Positions 1 to 7,795 of a DNA stretch of 64,000 bases are shown here, piece by piece (position 1 is the first letter of the stretch; every line of letters begins with the position of its first letter). The notes below the pieces were generated by a model. It saw only the letters and a list, made by a program, of their open reading frames with translations, was not told where the DNA came from and searched no databases. The position numbers were made by a program, and so were the translations under genes. The stretch is taken from positions 558,001 to 622,000 of the forward strand of contig NZ_FNZB01000001.1 of the NCBI RefSeq assembly GCF_900109205.1, read 5' to 3'. The stretch is from Sphingomonas sp. OV641 (GTDB lineage Bacteria > Pseudomonadota > Alphaproteobacteria > Sphingomonadales > Sphingomonadaceae).

Positions 1-1088
1 GACACATTGATCGAGAGCGTCAGGGCAGAATCCCAGTCCCGTGCCGCATGAAACGCTTGCCGCATCACGGACTTGGACAGATCGGCGATCATGCCCGTCC
101 GCTCGGCGATCGGGATGAAACGATCGGGGCTGATCTGGCCTTGCAGCGGATGCTGCCAGCGGGCGAGCACCTCGAAGCCGAGGAGCTGGCCGGTGGCGAG
201 GTCGATCTGCGGATCGAAATGAGGAACGATCTGCCCGGCGGGAATGGCGGCGCGCAAGGCGCTTTCCAGCTCATTGCGGGCGTGCAGGGCGCGCGCCATT
301 TCAGGGTCGAACCAACTGAAGCGGTTCCTGCCGGCTTCCTTTGCCGCATACATGGCAATGTCAGCGGCGCGGATCAGCGTTTCGATGGAGGCGCGCTCCT
401 GGTCCGAGCGGGCAATGCCGATCGAAGCGGAGACGTGAATCGAGGTATCGCCAAGGTCGATCGGGCATGCCAGCCGGCTGACCAGCCGCTCCGCAATCCG
501 CTGCACGGTCTGCGGATCCGCCGGATTGAAGGCGAAGATGCAGCCGAATTCGTCACCGCCGACTCGAGCGGCCAGCGACAGGGGAGGCAACTCGCTGCTG
601 ATCTCCGCCGCTACCCGGGCGAGGAGCGAGTCGCCCACGGCATGGCCGTGAAGATCGTTGATCGTCTTGAACCGGTCGAGGTCGATCATCAGCATGGCGA
701 CGGCGAGGCGGCGCTGGGCGGCGTCCTGGATCATCGCGGCGCCCTCCTCGACAAGCGCGCGGCGGTTCAGAAAGCCGGTGAGCGGATCCTTGATCGACAG
801 TCGGCGCGCACCCTCCGTGCTGTCCAGCTGATGCCGGAGGCGCCTGGCGAGCTCGCGGTGTCGCCGGCGACCCTCCAGGATCACGGCGAGGTTCAGGAGC
901 AGGGCGATGGTGAGTGGCCAGACCAGCGGGCCGGCGGCGGCTGGCCCGTTGCGGGTGACGACTACGATCACCGCCCCCATGACGATGACGCACAGCGCAA
1001 CCGCGGCCATCGTGACGAGGCCGATCGGCAGTGTGCGCATATCGCGCCCGTCTTGGCGCGCAGGCTCGTGGGCGATCGATCCATCCAT
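1..1088 (-). CDS. GGDEF/EAL cyclic-di-GMP protein (3' end outside window)
   Basis: Membrane-anchored cyclic-di-GMP enzyme, read on the minus strand from ATG at 1088 and running off the left edge, so about 362 codons are visible. Two hydrophobic segments (about residues 20-44 and 54-72) are followed by a GGDEF domain starting near DPLTGFLNRR (residue 101), with an intact GGDEF signature at residues 177-181. I see no RxxD inhibitory site at its usual place just upstream, so product inhibition may be absent. An EAL-type domain follows from about residue 255, with EVL in place of EAL in the segment GFEVLARWQHP. Most of its catalytic residues lie outside the window, so phosphodiesterase activity cannot be judged. 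The gene is divergent from ffh. A start at the ATG 16 codons further in is possible. Confidence 0.88.
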   Translation of the reverse strand, partial: MDGSIAHEPARQDGRDMRTLPIGLVTMAAVALCVIVMGAVIVVVTRNGPAAAGPLVWPLTIALLLNLAVILEGRRRHRELARRLRHQLDSTEGARRLSIKDPLTGFLNRRALVEEGAAMIQDAAQRRLAVAMLMIDLDRFKTINDLHGHAVGDSLLARVAAEISSELPPLSLAARVGGDEFGCIFAFNPADPQTVQRIAERLVSRLACPIDLGDTSIHVSASIGIARSDQERASIETLIRAADIAMYAAKEAGRNRFSWFDPEMARALHARNELESALRAAIPAGQIVPHFDPQIDLATGQLLGFEVLARWQHPLQGQISPDRFIPIAERTGMIADLSKSVMRQAFHAARDWDSALTLSINV

Positions 1089-1224
1089 GTCGCCCCATTT
1101 TGCGGCGATAGTATGTAGAAGGCGTTAATGGCTGTCCGGCTTGCGCTGGAGGAGTGCTTCCGCTACAGGCCGCGCACGTTCCGTTGTTGAACGCTGAAGA
1201 CAAGCGCCCATGTGGTGCACGCTG

Positions 1225-1248
1225 GCCGGCGAGGTTTCGCCCGCCGGC
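1225..1248 (+). promoter_or_regulatory. GC-rich hairpin in the ffh leader
   Basis: A perfect 7-bp stem, GCCGGCG (1225-1231) with CGCCGGC (1242-1248), is followed by GCTTTTGCG about 40 bases before the ffh start. It could be a weak terminator or attenuator for transcription arriving from upstream. The T-run is only four bases long, so this is a structural observation only. Confidence 0.3.
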
Positions 1249-1287
1249 GCTTTTGCGTTTGGGCCGGAAGAAGGGAGTTTTGGCGCG

Positions 1288-2802
1288 ATGTTCGACAGTC
1301 TGAGCGATCGTCTTGGCGGCGTATTTGACCGCCTGCGCGGTCGTGGCGCGCTGACCGAGGCGGACGTGCGCCAGGCGATGCGCGAAGTGCGCGTCGCGCT
1401 GCTCGAGGCGGACGTCGCGCTGCCGGTGGCTCGACAGTTTGTCGATGATGCCACCGAAAAGGCGATTGGCCAGAACGTGCTGCGCTCGGTCACGCCGGGG
1501 CAGCAGGTCGTCAAGATCGTCCATGATGCGCTGGTCGCGATGCTGGGCGGGGATGATCCGCAGGCGGCCGAGCTGAAGATCGACGTCACGCCCCCGGCGG
1601 TGGTGATGATGGTCGGCCTCCAGGGCTCGGGCAAGACGACCACGACCGCGAAGATCGCCAAGCGCCTGTCGGGCGGCCAAATGGGTCGTGACCGCAAGAA
1701 GGTGCTGATGGCGTCGCTGGACGTCAACCGCCCGGCGGCGCAGGAACAGCTCGCCACGTTGGGCACGCAGGTCGAGGTGCAGACGCTGCCGATCGTCGCC
1801 GGGCAGCAGCCGGTCGAGATCGCCCGTCGCGCGCTGCAGGCGGCGAAGCTGCAGGGCTTCGACGTGCTGATGCTCGACACGGCAGGTCGCCTCCACGTCG
1901 ATCAGGCGCTGATGGACGAGATGAAGGCGGTGGCGGACATTGCCACGCCGCAGGAAATCCTGCTCGTCGTCGACTCGCTGACCGGCCAGGACGCGGTCAA
2001 TGTCGCGCAGAGCTTCTCTGAGCAGGTGCCGCTGACCGGCGTGGTGCTGACCCGCATGGACGGCGATGCGCGCGGCGGCGCAGCGCTCTCGATGCGTGCC
2101 GTGACGGGCAAGCCGATCAAGTTCGCCGGCGTTGGCGAGAAGATGGATGCGCTGGAGGCATTCCATGCCGAGCGCGTGGCCGGCCGGATCCTCGGCATGG
2201 GCGATGTCGTCAGCCTGGTCGAGAAGGCGGCGGAGTCGATCCAAGCGGAAGACGCCGAGCGCATGGCGGCGAAGCTGGCCAAGGGCCAGTTCGACATGAA
2301 CGACCTGCGTGGGCAGCTGGCGCAGATGCGACGCATGGGCGGCCTTGGCGCACTCGCCGGCATGATCCCGGGCATGAAGAAGGCGCAAGCGGCGATGGCC
2401 AATGGCGCCGTGGACGAGCGCATCCTGTTGCGCATGGACGCGATGATCACGTCCATGACGCCGAAGGAGCGCGTGAAGCCTGAGCTGATCAACGCCAAGC
2501 GCAAGATCCGCATCGCCAAGGGCAGCGGCACGACCGTGCAGGACGTGAACAAGCTCCTGAAGATGCACCAGGAAATGTCCACCGCGATGAAGAAGATACG
2601 CAAGATGGGCGGCATCAAGGGGATGCTGTCCATGCTTGGCAAGGGTGGCCCGGGAGGCGGCATGGCAGGCCTCGGCAATGCGCTGGGCGGGCCGGAGCTG
2701 GGCGACATGCTGGGCAAGGCTGGCGGCGGCGGTTTGCCCGGCCTGCCTGGCCTTGGTGGTGGCGGCGCCCTGCCGCCAGGATTTCCGAAGTTCAAGAAGT
2801 AA
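1288..2802 (+). CDS. ffh: Signal recognition particle protein Ffh
   Basis: SRP54-family GTPase (504 aa) that binds signal sequences of nascent inner-membrane proteins together with 4.5S RNA and delivers ribosomes to FtsY. It has an N-terminal helical bundle beginning MFDSLSDRL, a G domain with P-loop GLQGSGKTTTT (about residues 108-118), DTAGR and TRMDGDARGG motifs, and a methionine-rich M domain ending in a Gly/Met/Pro-rich tail. An in-frame upstream extension exists, but the ATG at 1288 is preceded by GGAAGAAGGGAG and matches the normal family N-terminus. It is the first gene of the ffh-rpsP-rimM run; rpsP begins 32 bases after its stop. No SRP RNA gene is visible nearby. Confidence 0.97.
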   Translation: MFDSLSDRLGGVFDRLRGRGALTEADVRQAMREVRVALLEADVALPVARQFVDDATEKAIGQNVLRSVTPGQQVVKIVHDALVAMLGGDDPQAAELKIDVTPPAVVMMVGLQGSGKTTTTAKIAKRLSGGQMGRDRKKVLMASLDVNRPAAQEQLATLGTQVEVQTLPIVAGQQPVEIARRALQAAKLQGFDVLMLDTAGRLHVDQALMDEMKAVADIATPQEILLVVDSLTGQDAVNVAQSFSEQVPLTGVVLTRMDGDARGGAALSMRAVTGKPIKFAGVGEKMDALEAFHAERVAGRILGMGDVVSLVEKAAESIQAEDAERMAAKLAKGQFDMNDLRGQLAQMRRMGGLGALAGMIPGMKKAQAAMANGAVDERILLRMDAMITSMTPKERVKPELINAKRKIRIAKGSGTTVQDVNKLLKMHQEMSTAMKKIRKMGGIKGMLSMLGKGGPGGGMAGLGNALGGPELGDMLGKAGGGGLPGLPGLGGGGALPPGFPKFKK

Positions 2803-2834
2803 CGTTTTCAGATATCTAGAAGGAAGAAGTACCA

Positions 2835-3248
2835 ATGGCACTGAGCATTCGCCTGTCGCGTGGCGGTTCGAAGAAGCGTCCGTATTACCGCATCGTCGTT
2901 GCCGATGCGCGCAGCCCGCGTGACGGCCGCTTCATCGAGAAGATCGGCAACTACAATCCGCTGCTCGCCAAGGACGACGAGAAGCGCGTGGTGCTGGACG
3001 CAGAGCGTGCGAAGCACTGGCTGAGCAACGGAGCGCAGCCGACCGACCGCGTTGCCCGCTTCCTCGACCTCGCCGGTGTGCGCGAGCGTGAAGCCCGCAA
3101 CAACCCGAAGAAGGCGGAGCCGGGCGAGAAGGCCAAGGAGCGCGCCGAGGAGCGTGCCGAGAAGCTGAAGGCGCAGCAGGAGGCCGAAGCAGAAGCGGCG
3201 AACGCCGGTTCGGGCGAGACCGAAGCCGCCGAAGCGACCGCCGAGTAA
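2835..3248 (+). CDS. rpsP: 30S ribosomal protein S16
   Basis: Small-subunit ribosomal protein bS16 (137 aa). The N-terminal 80 or so residues carry the family signature: [20 protein letters not shown], then [19 protein letters not shown]. Residues about 85-137 form a charged Ala/Glu/Lys-rich tail ([18 protein letters not shown]...) absent from the roughly 80-residue enterobacterial protein. Long S16 tails are, from general knowledge, common in alphaproteobacteria, so I do not regard it as an error. The SD AGAAGGAAGAAG precedes the ATG. Its stop lies 11 bases before a strong hairpin that covers the next SD and start. Confidence 0.97.
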   Translation: MALSIRLSRGGSKKRPYYRIVVADARSPRDGRFIEKIGNYNPLLAKDDEKRVVLDAERAKHWLSNGAQPTDRVARFLDLAGVREREARNNPKKAEPGEKAKERAEERAEKLKAQQEAEAEAANAGSGETEAAEATAE

Positions 3249-3258
3249 GCATCCGATC

Positions 3259-3304
3259 CGATCATGGCGCGTTCCTTTCGGTTGAAAGGAGCTCGCCATG
3301 ATTG
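3259..3304 (+). promoter_or_regulatory. Long hairpin sequestering an SD and start codon between rpsP and rimM
   Basis: The left arm 3259-3279 pairs with the right arm 3284-3304 around a GGTT loop. There are twenty pairs including two G-U wobbles, and a single mismatch (3270/3293). The right arm contains the whole SD AAAGGAG (3285-3291) and the ATG at 3298-3300. There is no T-run afterwards, so it does not look like an intrinsic terminator. Its position just after the rpsP stop suggests translational control of what follows. In E. coli the rimM homologue in this operon is translated far less than S16 and is known to be restrained by mRNA structure; the parallel is my inference. Confidence 0.7.
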
Positions 3305-3435
3305 CCGATCCAGACCCCCGGACCGCCAGCGATGACGACGAAAAGGTCGCCAGCAACGAAGGGGTCTCCGCCCCCGACCCAGCAGAAGGACGTGACGACG
3401 CCCCCGCTGGCGACGAAGGCTCGCCCAACGGGTGA
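3298..3435 (+). CDS. Small acidic ORF overlapping the rimM 5' region (leader peptide or frameshifted rimM start)
   Basis: ATG at 3298, with the best SD in the region (AAAGGAG, spacing 6), opens a 45-residue reading frame beginning MIADPDPRTASDDDEK, rich in Asp, Glu, Ala and Pro, and ending at TGA 3433-3435. It is out of frame with rimM. Skipping one base at GGG-TGA would join it directly to the rimM frame at EPVVVM. It could be a regulatory leader peptide coupled to rimM, the true rimM N-terminus separated by a sequencing or real one-base change, or part of a programmed +1 shift. No known family is recognised. Third-position GC is high but not decisive, since the rimM frame across the same DNA also looks codon-like. 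Confidence 0.35.
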   Translation: MIADPDPRTASDDDEKVASNEGVSAPDPAEGRDDAPAGDEGSPNG

Positions 3436-3892
3436 GCCTGTCGTCGTCATGGCGGCCGTGACGGGGCCGCACGGCATCGCCGGCGAAGTGAAGCTGAAGC
3501 TTTTCGCCGACGATGTTGCGGCTTTCACCTCTTTCAACGGCGGCACGCTGACGTTGCGGTCCTTGCGCGGCAACATCGCGCGGTTTGCCGAGGTTTCGGA
3601 TCGCAATGCGGCCGAAGCTCTACGCGGCACCCAACTGGTGGTACCGCGATCCGCTTTGCCTCCGCTGGACGAGGGCGAATATTACCACGCAGATCTGATT
3701 GGACTGCCGGCTTCATCCGAGACGGGCACCCCGCTGGGGCATATCGTCGGGGTGGAGAATTTCGGGGCGGGCGACGTGATCGAGATCGAGCGTCCCAACG
3801 GGAAACGCTTCATGGTGCCCATGAACGAGCGCGCTGTTCCCGAATGGAGCGGCGAGCTCCTGGTTGTGGCCGAGGCATTCGCCGCCGACTGA
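3332..3892 (+). CDS. rimM: Ribosome maturation factor RimM
   Basis: 16S rRNA processing factor that binds S19 and helps assemble the 30S head. The RimM core begins at PVVVMAAVTGPHGIAGEVKL and continues through the N-terminal beta-barrel to the PRC-barrel-like C-terminal half (EYYHADLIGL, GDVIEIERPNGKRFMVPM). The start is uncertain. The ATG at 3332 gives 186 aa with a roughly 36-residue Lys/Pro/Thr-rich extension but has no SD. GTG 3392 and ATG 3449 are in-frame alternatives, and 3449 would remove the first core strand. The only good SD/ATG (3298) is in another frame. Gene identity is secure; the N-terminus is not. Confidence 0.9.
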   Translation: MTTKRSPATKGSPPPTQQKDVTTPPLATKARPTGEPVVVMAAVTGPHGIAGEVKLKLFADDVAAFTSFNGGTLTLRSLRGNIARFAEVSDRNAAEALRGTQLVVPRSALPPLDEGEYYHADLIGLPASSETGTPLGHIVGVENFGAGDVIEIERPNGKRFMVPMNERAVPEWSGELLVVAEAFAAD

Positions 3893-3938
3893 TCGGATCC
3901 GGCCGGCATCCAAGGCGATATTCCGGAGCCTTCTGAAA

Positions 3939-4844
3939 TTAGCGGCGGAGCGGCTGTCGCTCGTTCAACTCATTACGGATCGTGGTGGCGGCTACGCCTG
4001 CTTGCCCCATGGCATGGCTGATCTGGTCCAGCCCGCGCACCACATCGCCTGCCGCATACAGGCCCGGCAGCGTCGTGCGTTGATGTTCGTCTGTGACGAT
4101 GCAGCCATCGTCCGTTCCCCGGGCGCCCGCCGCCAATGCCAGGTCGGATCGGATCTGGGAGCCTAAAGCGGGATAGACGCTGTCGAACGAGAGCCGGCCG
4201 GCCGCGGTATCCAGCGCCAGCTTATCATCTTCGATCGCATAGCCTCCACAAGGGCCGTCGATGCGGGACACGCCGGCGCGGTCGAGCGCGGCGGCGCAAT
4301 CCTTGTCGAGCATATGTTCTGCGTCGGGCGCGATCAGCGTCACGTCCTTGGAATAGCCGCGCAGGAACAGAGCCTCCCGCATCCCGTGAGTGCCTGTGCC
4401 GATCACGCCGACGCGCTTGTCGGTGACTTCATAGCCGTCGCAGATCGGACAATAGCGCAGCAGGCCTTGTTCAAGCGCGCTGTCATGGAGCGCGTGATCC
4501 ATGTCGGGGCGGTTGTTCACCACGCCCGTGGCCAGCAGGACGGTTCTCGCGCGGACTTCATGATCGGCGCTGCGAACGAGGAAAACATCATCCTGCGGCT
4601 CGATCGCGGTGACAGTTGCCGACTGGCAGCGGACGCCGAACGAAGCTGCCTGGGTCCGCATCCGCGCGAGCAATTCCTTGCCGCTGATGCCATCGGGGAA
4701 GCCCGCATGATTGTGCGTGCACGGGATCAGGGAAGCGCGGCTCGATCCATTGTCGAACAGCAGAATGTCGAGGTGAAACCGGGCGAGATAGATAGCCGCC
4801 GTCAGCCCGGCGGGGCCGCCCCCGATGATGATGCAATCGTGCAT
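3939..4844 (-). CDS. Thioredoxin-reductase-like FAD/NAD(P) oxidoreductase
   Basis: Class II pyridine nucleotide-disulfide oxidoreductase of about 301 aa. It shows an FAD dinucleotide-binding motif [12 protein letters not shown] at the N-terminus, a redox pair in YCPICDGYE (thioredoxin reductases usually have CATC), an NAD(P)-binding [10 protein letters not shown] motif and the C-terminal FAD motif [20 protein letters not shown]. It therefore probably reduces a small redoxin or related substrate in the cytoplasm, but no thioredoxin is encoded nearby. An in-frame extension reaches upstream; I chose the ATG at 4844 because the FAD motif normally starts within a few residues of Met1, and 4880 is an alternative. 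It is convergent with rimM and divergent from the next gene, interrupting the rimM-trmD arrangement. Confidence 0.88.
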   Translation of the reverse strand: MHDCIIIGGGPAGLTAAIYLARFHLDILLFDNGSSRASLIPCTHNHAGFPDGISGKELLARMRTQAASFGVRCQSATVTAIEPQDDVFLVRSADHEVRARTVLLATGVVNNRPDMDHALHDSALEQGLLRYCPICDGYEVTDKRVGVIGTGTHGMREALFLRGYSKDVTLIAPDAEHMLDKDCAAALDRAGVSRIDGPCGGYAIEDDKLALDTAAGRLSFDSVYPALGSQIRSDLALAAGARGTDDGCIVTDEHQRTTLPGLYAAGDVVRGLDQISHAMGQAGVAATTIRNELNERQPLRR

Positions 4845-5051
4845 GGGCAGCGGAGCGATCGAGGGCGCAGGTGGTTCCATGACCGAAACGGAACTGGCGG
4901 GCGGCAATGCCCTTGAGGGGTTCCAGAGGCCCGCCGCGCTTCCAAGGCGCTGCGGTCCGGAACGCGGCTTCTCCGAGAAGCGCGACCGGCCATAGTTGAC
5001 GAGCGAAAGGCGGGCGGTAACGCTTGGTCCTGCTTTCAACGGGGGTTGATC

Positions 5052-6569
5052 ATGATCCGTGCGCTATCTGCTGCCTTGCTGCTCGCCTCGCCGACCGTTG
5101 CTTCCGCCCAGGCAGTTGACCAGGCGCCAGCAGCGCAACCCGCCGCGCCTGATGTCACGGCGTTGGAGCCGCAGCTCACCAGCATCTTCGATGCCTGGAT
5201 GAAACAATCCCACGTTCCTGGCCTTGTCTATGGCGTGGTCAAGGATGGCAGGCTCGTCATCGTCCGTGGGTTGGGCGTGCAGGACGTCGCCACCAAGCAG
5301 CCGGTGACGGCGGACAGCCTGTTTCGCATCGCCTCCATGTCCAAGGCGTTCACCGCCATGGCGATCCTGAAGCTGCGTGATGAGGATCGGCTGTCGCTGA
5401 GCGCGCCGGCCGAACGCTACGTGCCCGAGATGCGCGGCTGGAGCTATCCCAGCGCGGACAGCCGCCGCATCCGGGTGGAGGATCTGCTGCATCACACCGC
5501 CGGCTTCGTGGAAGACAATCCCTGGGGTGATCGGCAGCAGCCGCTGTCCGAACCGGCGTTCACGGCCATGCTGAAGGCCGGCGTGCCGTTCGCTCAGGCC
5601 CCCGGACAGCGGATGGAATATTCCAACTTCGGCTATGCCACGCTCGGCCGCATTGTCAGCAACGTCTCAGGCCAGCGCTACCAGGACTATATCCGTCGCG
5701 AGATCATGGCGCCGCTGGGCATGACCGTGACGGGATATGATGTGCTGAATGGGCCGCAGGAGCGGCGCGCGCTCGGCTATCGCTGGCAGGATGACGCCTG
5801 GGTGCGCGAGCCCGACATGGCGGATGGCGCATTCGGGGCAATGGGCGGCGTGCAGACGACCGCCAATGATTATTGGCGCTGGGTCTCATTCCTGCTGTCC
5901 GCCTGGCCAGCGCGTGACGGCGCCGATGCGGGGCCGGTGAAGCGTGCCACCGTTCGCGAGATTGTCGAAGGATCCAATTTCGTCAGCACGGTGGAACGGC
6001 CAAGCGCTTCGGGGCAGATGTGTCGCGTCGCCACGGCTTATGCCATGGGCTGGTCCGTGGTGAACGATTGCGACGTGGGTCGTATCGTGACGCACAGCGG
6101 CGGCTATCCGGGCTATGGCTCCATTGTGATGATGCTGCCCGACGCCGGTGTCGGCGTCTTCGCCTTCGCCAATCGCACCTATGCCGGGCCGAGCCGACCG
6201 GCTGCACAGGCGCTCCATGCGCTTCGCCAGGCCGGGCTGGCGGACGAGCGGCCGGTGCCCGTGTCAGCGGATCTGGCGCGCGCCTATGACCTTGCCCGAA
6301 CTGTGTGGAAGAGCGGCGATCCGGCCCGCGCGCCGCTGGCGAACAATGTGCTGCTCGATCGGGATCTCAAACGCCGCCGTACGGACATTGCGGACCTGAA
6401 GCGCAAGGTCGGCGCCTGCCGCACAGACGCCCCGATCACGGCCATTTCGGCGATGGAAGGGCATTTCACCTGGACCTGCGCGAGCGGCAATGTCGCTGGC
6501 CGGGTGCAGCGTGCGCCAACTCCGGCCTTGAGCCTTCAGGTTCTGAGCTTTACCGCCGCCAACCCGTGA
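5052..6569 (+). CDS. Secreted serine hydrolase, class C beta-lactamase family
   Basis: Periplasmic serine hydrolase (505 aa) of the AmpC/esterase/DD-peptidase superfamily. It has a signal peptide ([19 protein letters not shown]), catalytic SxxK as S95-M-S-K98, a tyrosine motif in [11 protein letters not shown] near residue 190 and an [10 protein letters not shown] motif near 345 in place of the usual KTG. The C-terminal 120 residues are an additional domain. The substrate (peptide, ester or lactam) cannot be assigned; HSGG-type members are often peptidases or esterases rather than lactamases. The ATG at 5052 follows an in-frame TTG. Its TGA overlaps the GTG start of trmD by two bases, so trmD translation may be coupled to this gene. 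Confidence 0.9.
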   Translation: MIRALSAALLLASPTVASAQAVDQAPAAQPAAPDVTALEPQLTSIFDAWMKQSHVPGLVYGVVKDGRLVIVRGLGVQDVATKQPVTADSLFRIASMSKAFTAMAILKLRDEDRLSLSAPAERYVPEMRGWSYPSADSRRIRVEDLLHHTAGFVEDNPWGDRQQPLSEPAFTAMLKAGVPFAQAPGQRMEYSNFGYATLGRIVSNVSGQRYQDYIRREIMAPLGMTVTGYDVLNGPQERRALGYRWQDDAWVREPDMADGAFGAMGGVQTTANDYWRWVSFLLSAWPARDGADAGPVKRATVREIVEGSNFVSTVERPSASGQMCRVATAYAMGWSVVNDCDVGRIVTHSGGYPGYGSIVMMLPDAGVGVFAFANRTYAGPSRPAAQALHALRQAGLADERPVPVSADLARAYDLARTVWKSGDPARAPLANNVLLDRDLKRRRTDIADLKRKVGACRTDAPITAISAMEGHFTWTCASGNVAGRVQRAPTPALSLQVLSFTAANP

Positions 6570-7291
6570 CCTTTTCTGCCACCGTTCTGACGCTCTACCC
6601 CGAGATGTTTCCCGGGCCGCTGGGCCATGCGATCGCCGGCCGCGCCCTGTCGGAGGGGCGCTGGTCGGTGGAGGCCGTCAACATTCGCGACTTCGCCACC
6701 GACCGGCACCGGACGGTGGATGATACGCCGGCCGGGGGAGGCGCGGGCATGGTGTTGCGCGTCGACGTGCTCGCCGCCGCGCTGGACGCGCAGGGGGAGG
6801 GCAGGCCGGTGCTGGCGATGACGCCTCGTGGCAAGCCATTGACCCAAGCGCGGGTTAGAGAGCTTGCGGCGGGGCCGGGCGCCGTGATCCTGTGTGGCCG
6901 GTTCGAGGGCTTCGACGAGCGGCTGTTCGATGGGCGCGACATCGAGGAGGTGTCGATCGGCGACTATGTGCTGTCCGGCGGCGAGACGGCGGCGCTGGTG
7001 CTTCTTGACGCTTGCGTCAGGCTGCTTCCCGGCGTAATGGGCGCGGCTTCAAGCGGAGTCGAGGAAAGCCACGAAAGCGGCCTTCTGGAATATCCGCATT
7101 ATACCCGACCTCAGGAATGGGAAGGGCGCACGATCCCTGAAGTGCTGCGATCGGGGGATCATGCGAAAATCGCCGCCTGGCGCCATCGCCGGGCGGAGGA
7201 AGATACACGGCTACGGCGGCCGGACCTGTGGGAGCGCCATGTCGGCGCTCGGGTCAACCGCCCTCTGGCGCGCGGCGACGAACAGGAATGA
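6566..7291 (+). CDS. trmD: tRNA (guanine37-N1)-methyltransferase
   Basis: SPOUT-class methyltransferase (241 aa) that makes m1G37 in tRNAs with a G at position 36, preventing +1 frameshifts. Recognisable segments are [48 protein letters not shown] and the trefoil-knot SAM site [14 protein letters not shown], followed by the C-terminal domain with [13 protein letters not shown]. It begins with GTG at 6566, overlapping the stop of the serine hydrolase. In most bacteria rimM precedes it directly; here about 2.7 kb of unrelated genes intervene. rplS starts four bases after its stop. Confidence 0.96.
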   Translation: MTFSATVLTLYPEMFPGPLGHAIAGRALSEGRWSVEAVNIRDFATDRHRTVDDTPAGGGAGMVLRVDVLAAALDAQGEGRPVLAMTPRGKPLTQARVRELAAGPGAVILCGRFEGFDERLFDGRDIEEVSIGDYVLSGGETAALVLLDACVRLLPGVMGAASSGVEESHESGLLEYPHYTRPQEWEGRTIPEVLRSGDHAKIAAWRHRRAEEDTRLRRPDLWERHVGARVNRPLARGDEQE

Positions 7292-7295
7292 AGTC

Positions 7296-7682
7296 ATGAA
7301 CCTGATTCAGCAGCTCGAAGCCGAGCAGATTGCCAAGCTGACCGCGAACAAGAAGATCCCGGAATTCCGCCCGGGTGACACGCTCAAGGTTGGCGTGAAG
7401 GTCGTTGAAGGCGAGCGCACCCGCGTCCAGAACTACGAAGGCGTGTGCATCGCGCGTTCGAACAAGGGCATGGGTTCGTCGTTCACCGTCCGCAAGATCT
7501 CGTTCGGTGAGGGTGTGGAGCGCGTCTTCCCGCTGTATTCGCCCAACGTCGATTCGATCGAGGTGGTGCGCAAGGGCGCCGTGCGTCGCGCGAAGCTCTA
7601 TTACCTGCGCGGTCGTACCGGCAAGTCGGCACGTATCGCCGAGCGTCGCGACAACCGTCCGGCCGCTGCCGCCGCGGAGTAA
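7296..7682 (+). CDS. rplS: 50S ribosomal protein L19
   Basis: Ribosomal protein bL19 (128 aa), located at the 30S-50S interface. The ATG at 7296 gives [15 protein letters not shown]; the conserved core follows ([22 protein letters not shown], then [20 protein letters not shown] and the [26 protein letters not shown] segment). An upstream in-frame extension is ignored because family members start here. It is the last gene of the operon and is followed by a strong intrinsic terminator. Confidence 0.97.
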   Translation: MNLIQQLEAEQIAKLTANKKIPEFRPGDTLKVGVKVVEGERTRVQNYEGVCIARSNKGMGSSFTVRKISFGEGVERVFPLYSPNVDSIEVVRKGAVRRAKLYYLRGRTGKSARIAERRDNRPAAAAAE

Positions 7683-7705
7683 TCCGCCGAAGCGATCAGA
7701 TGAGA

Positions 7706-7737
7706 GGGCGTCGGTGGGATCCACCGGCGCCCTTTTT
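7706..7737 (+). terminator. Intrinsic terminator of the trmD-rplS transcript
   Basis: GGGCG-T-CGGTGG (7706-7717) pairs with CCACCG-G-CGCCC (7721-7732) around GAT, followed by TTTTT and CTT. It lies 23 bases after the rplS stop. Confidence 0.9.
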
Positions 7738-7795
7738 CTTGCCCGCCGGTCGGGCCGCTTCCGGCGTCATCAGCATATACAAATGACGCAGGGCG

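Noticed and set aside
1100..1287. Possible SRP (4.5S) RNA next to ffh
   Set aside because: The conserved GGAAGGAAGCAGC core is absent on both strands.
553..2841. Very long open frame antisense to ffh
   Set aside because: It lies opposite a conserved essential gene, shows no domain, and is low-complexity Arg/His/Leu-rich as expected from the mirror of high-GC codons.
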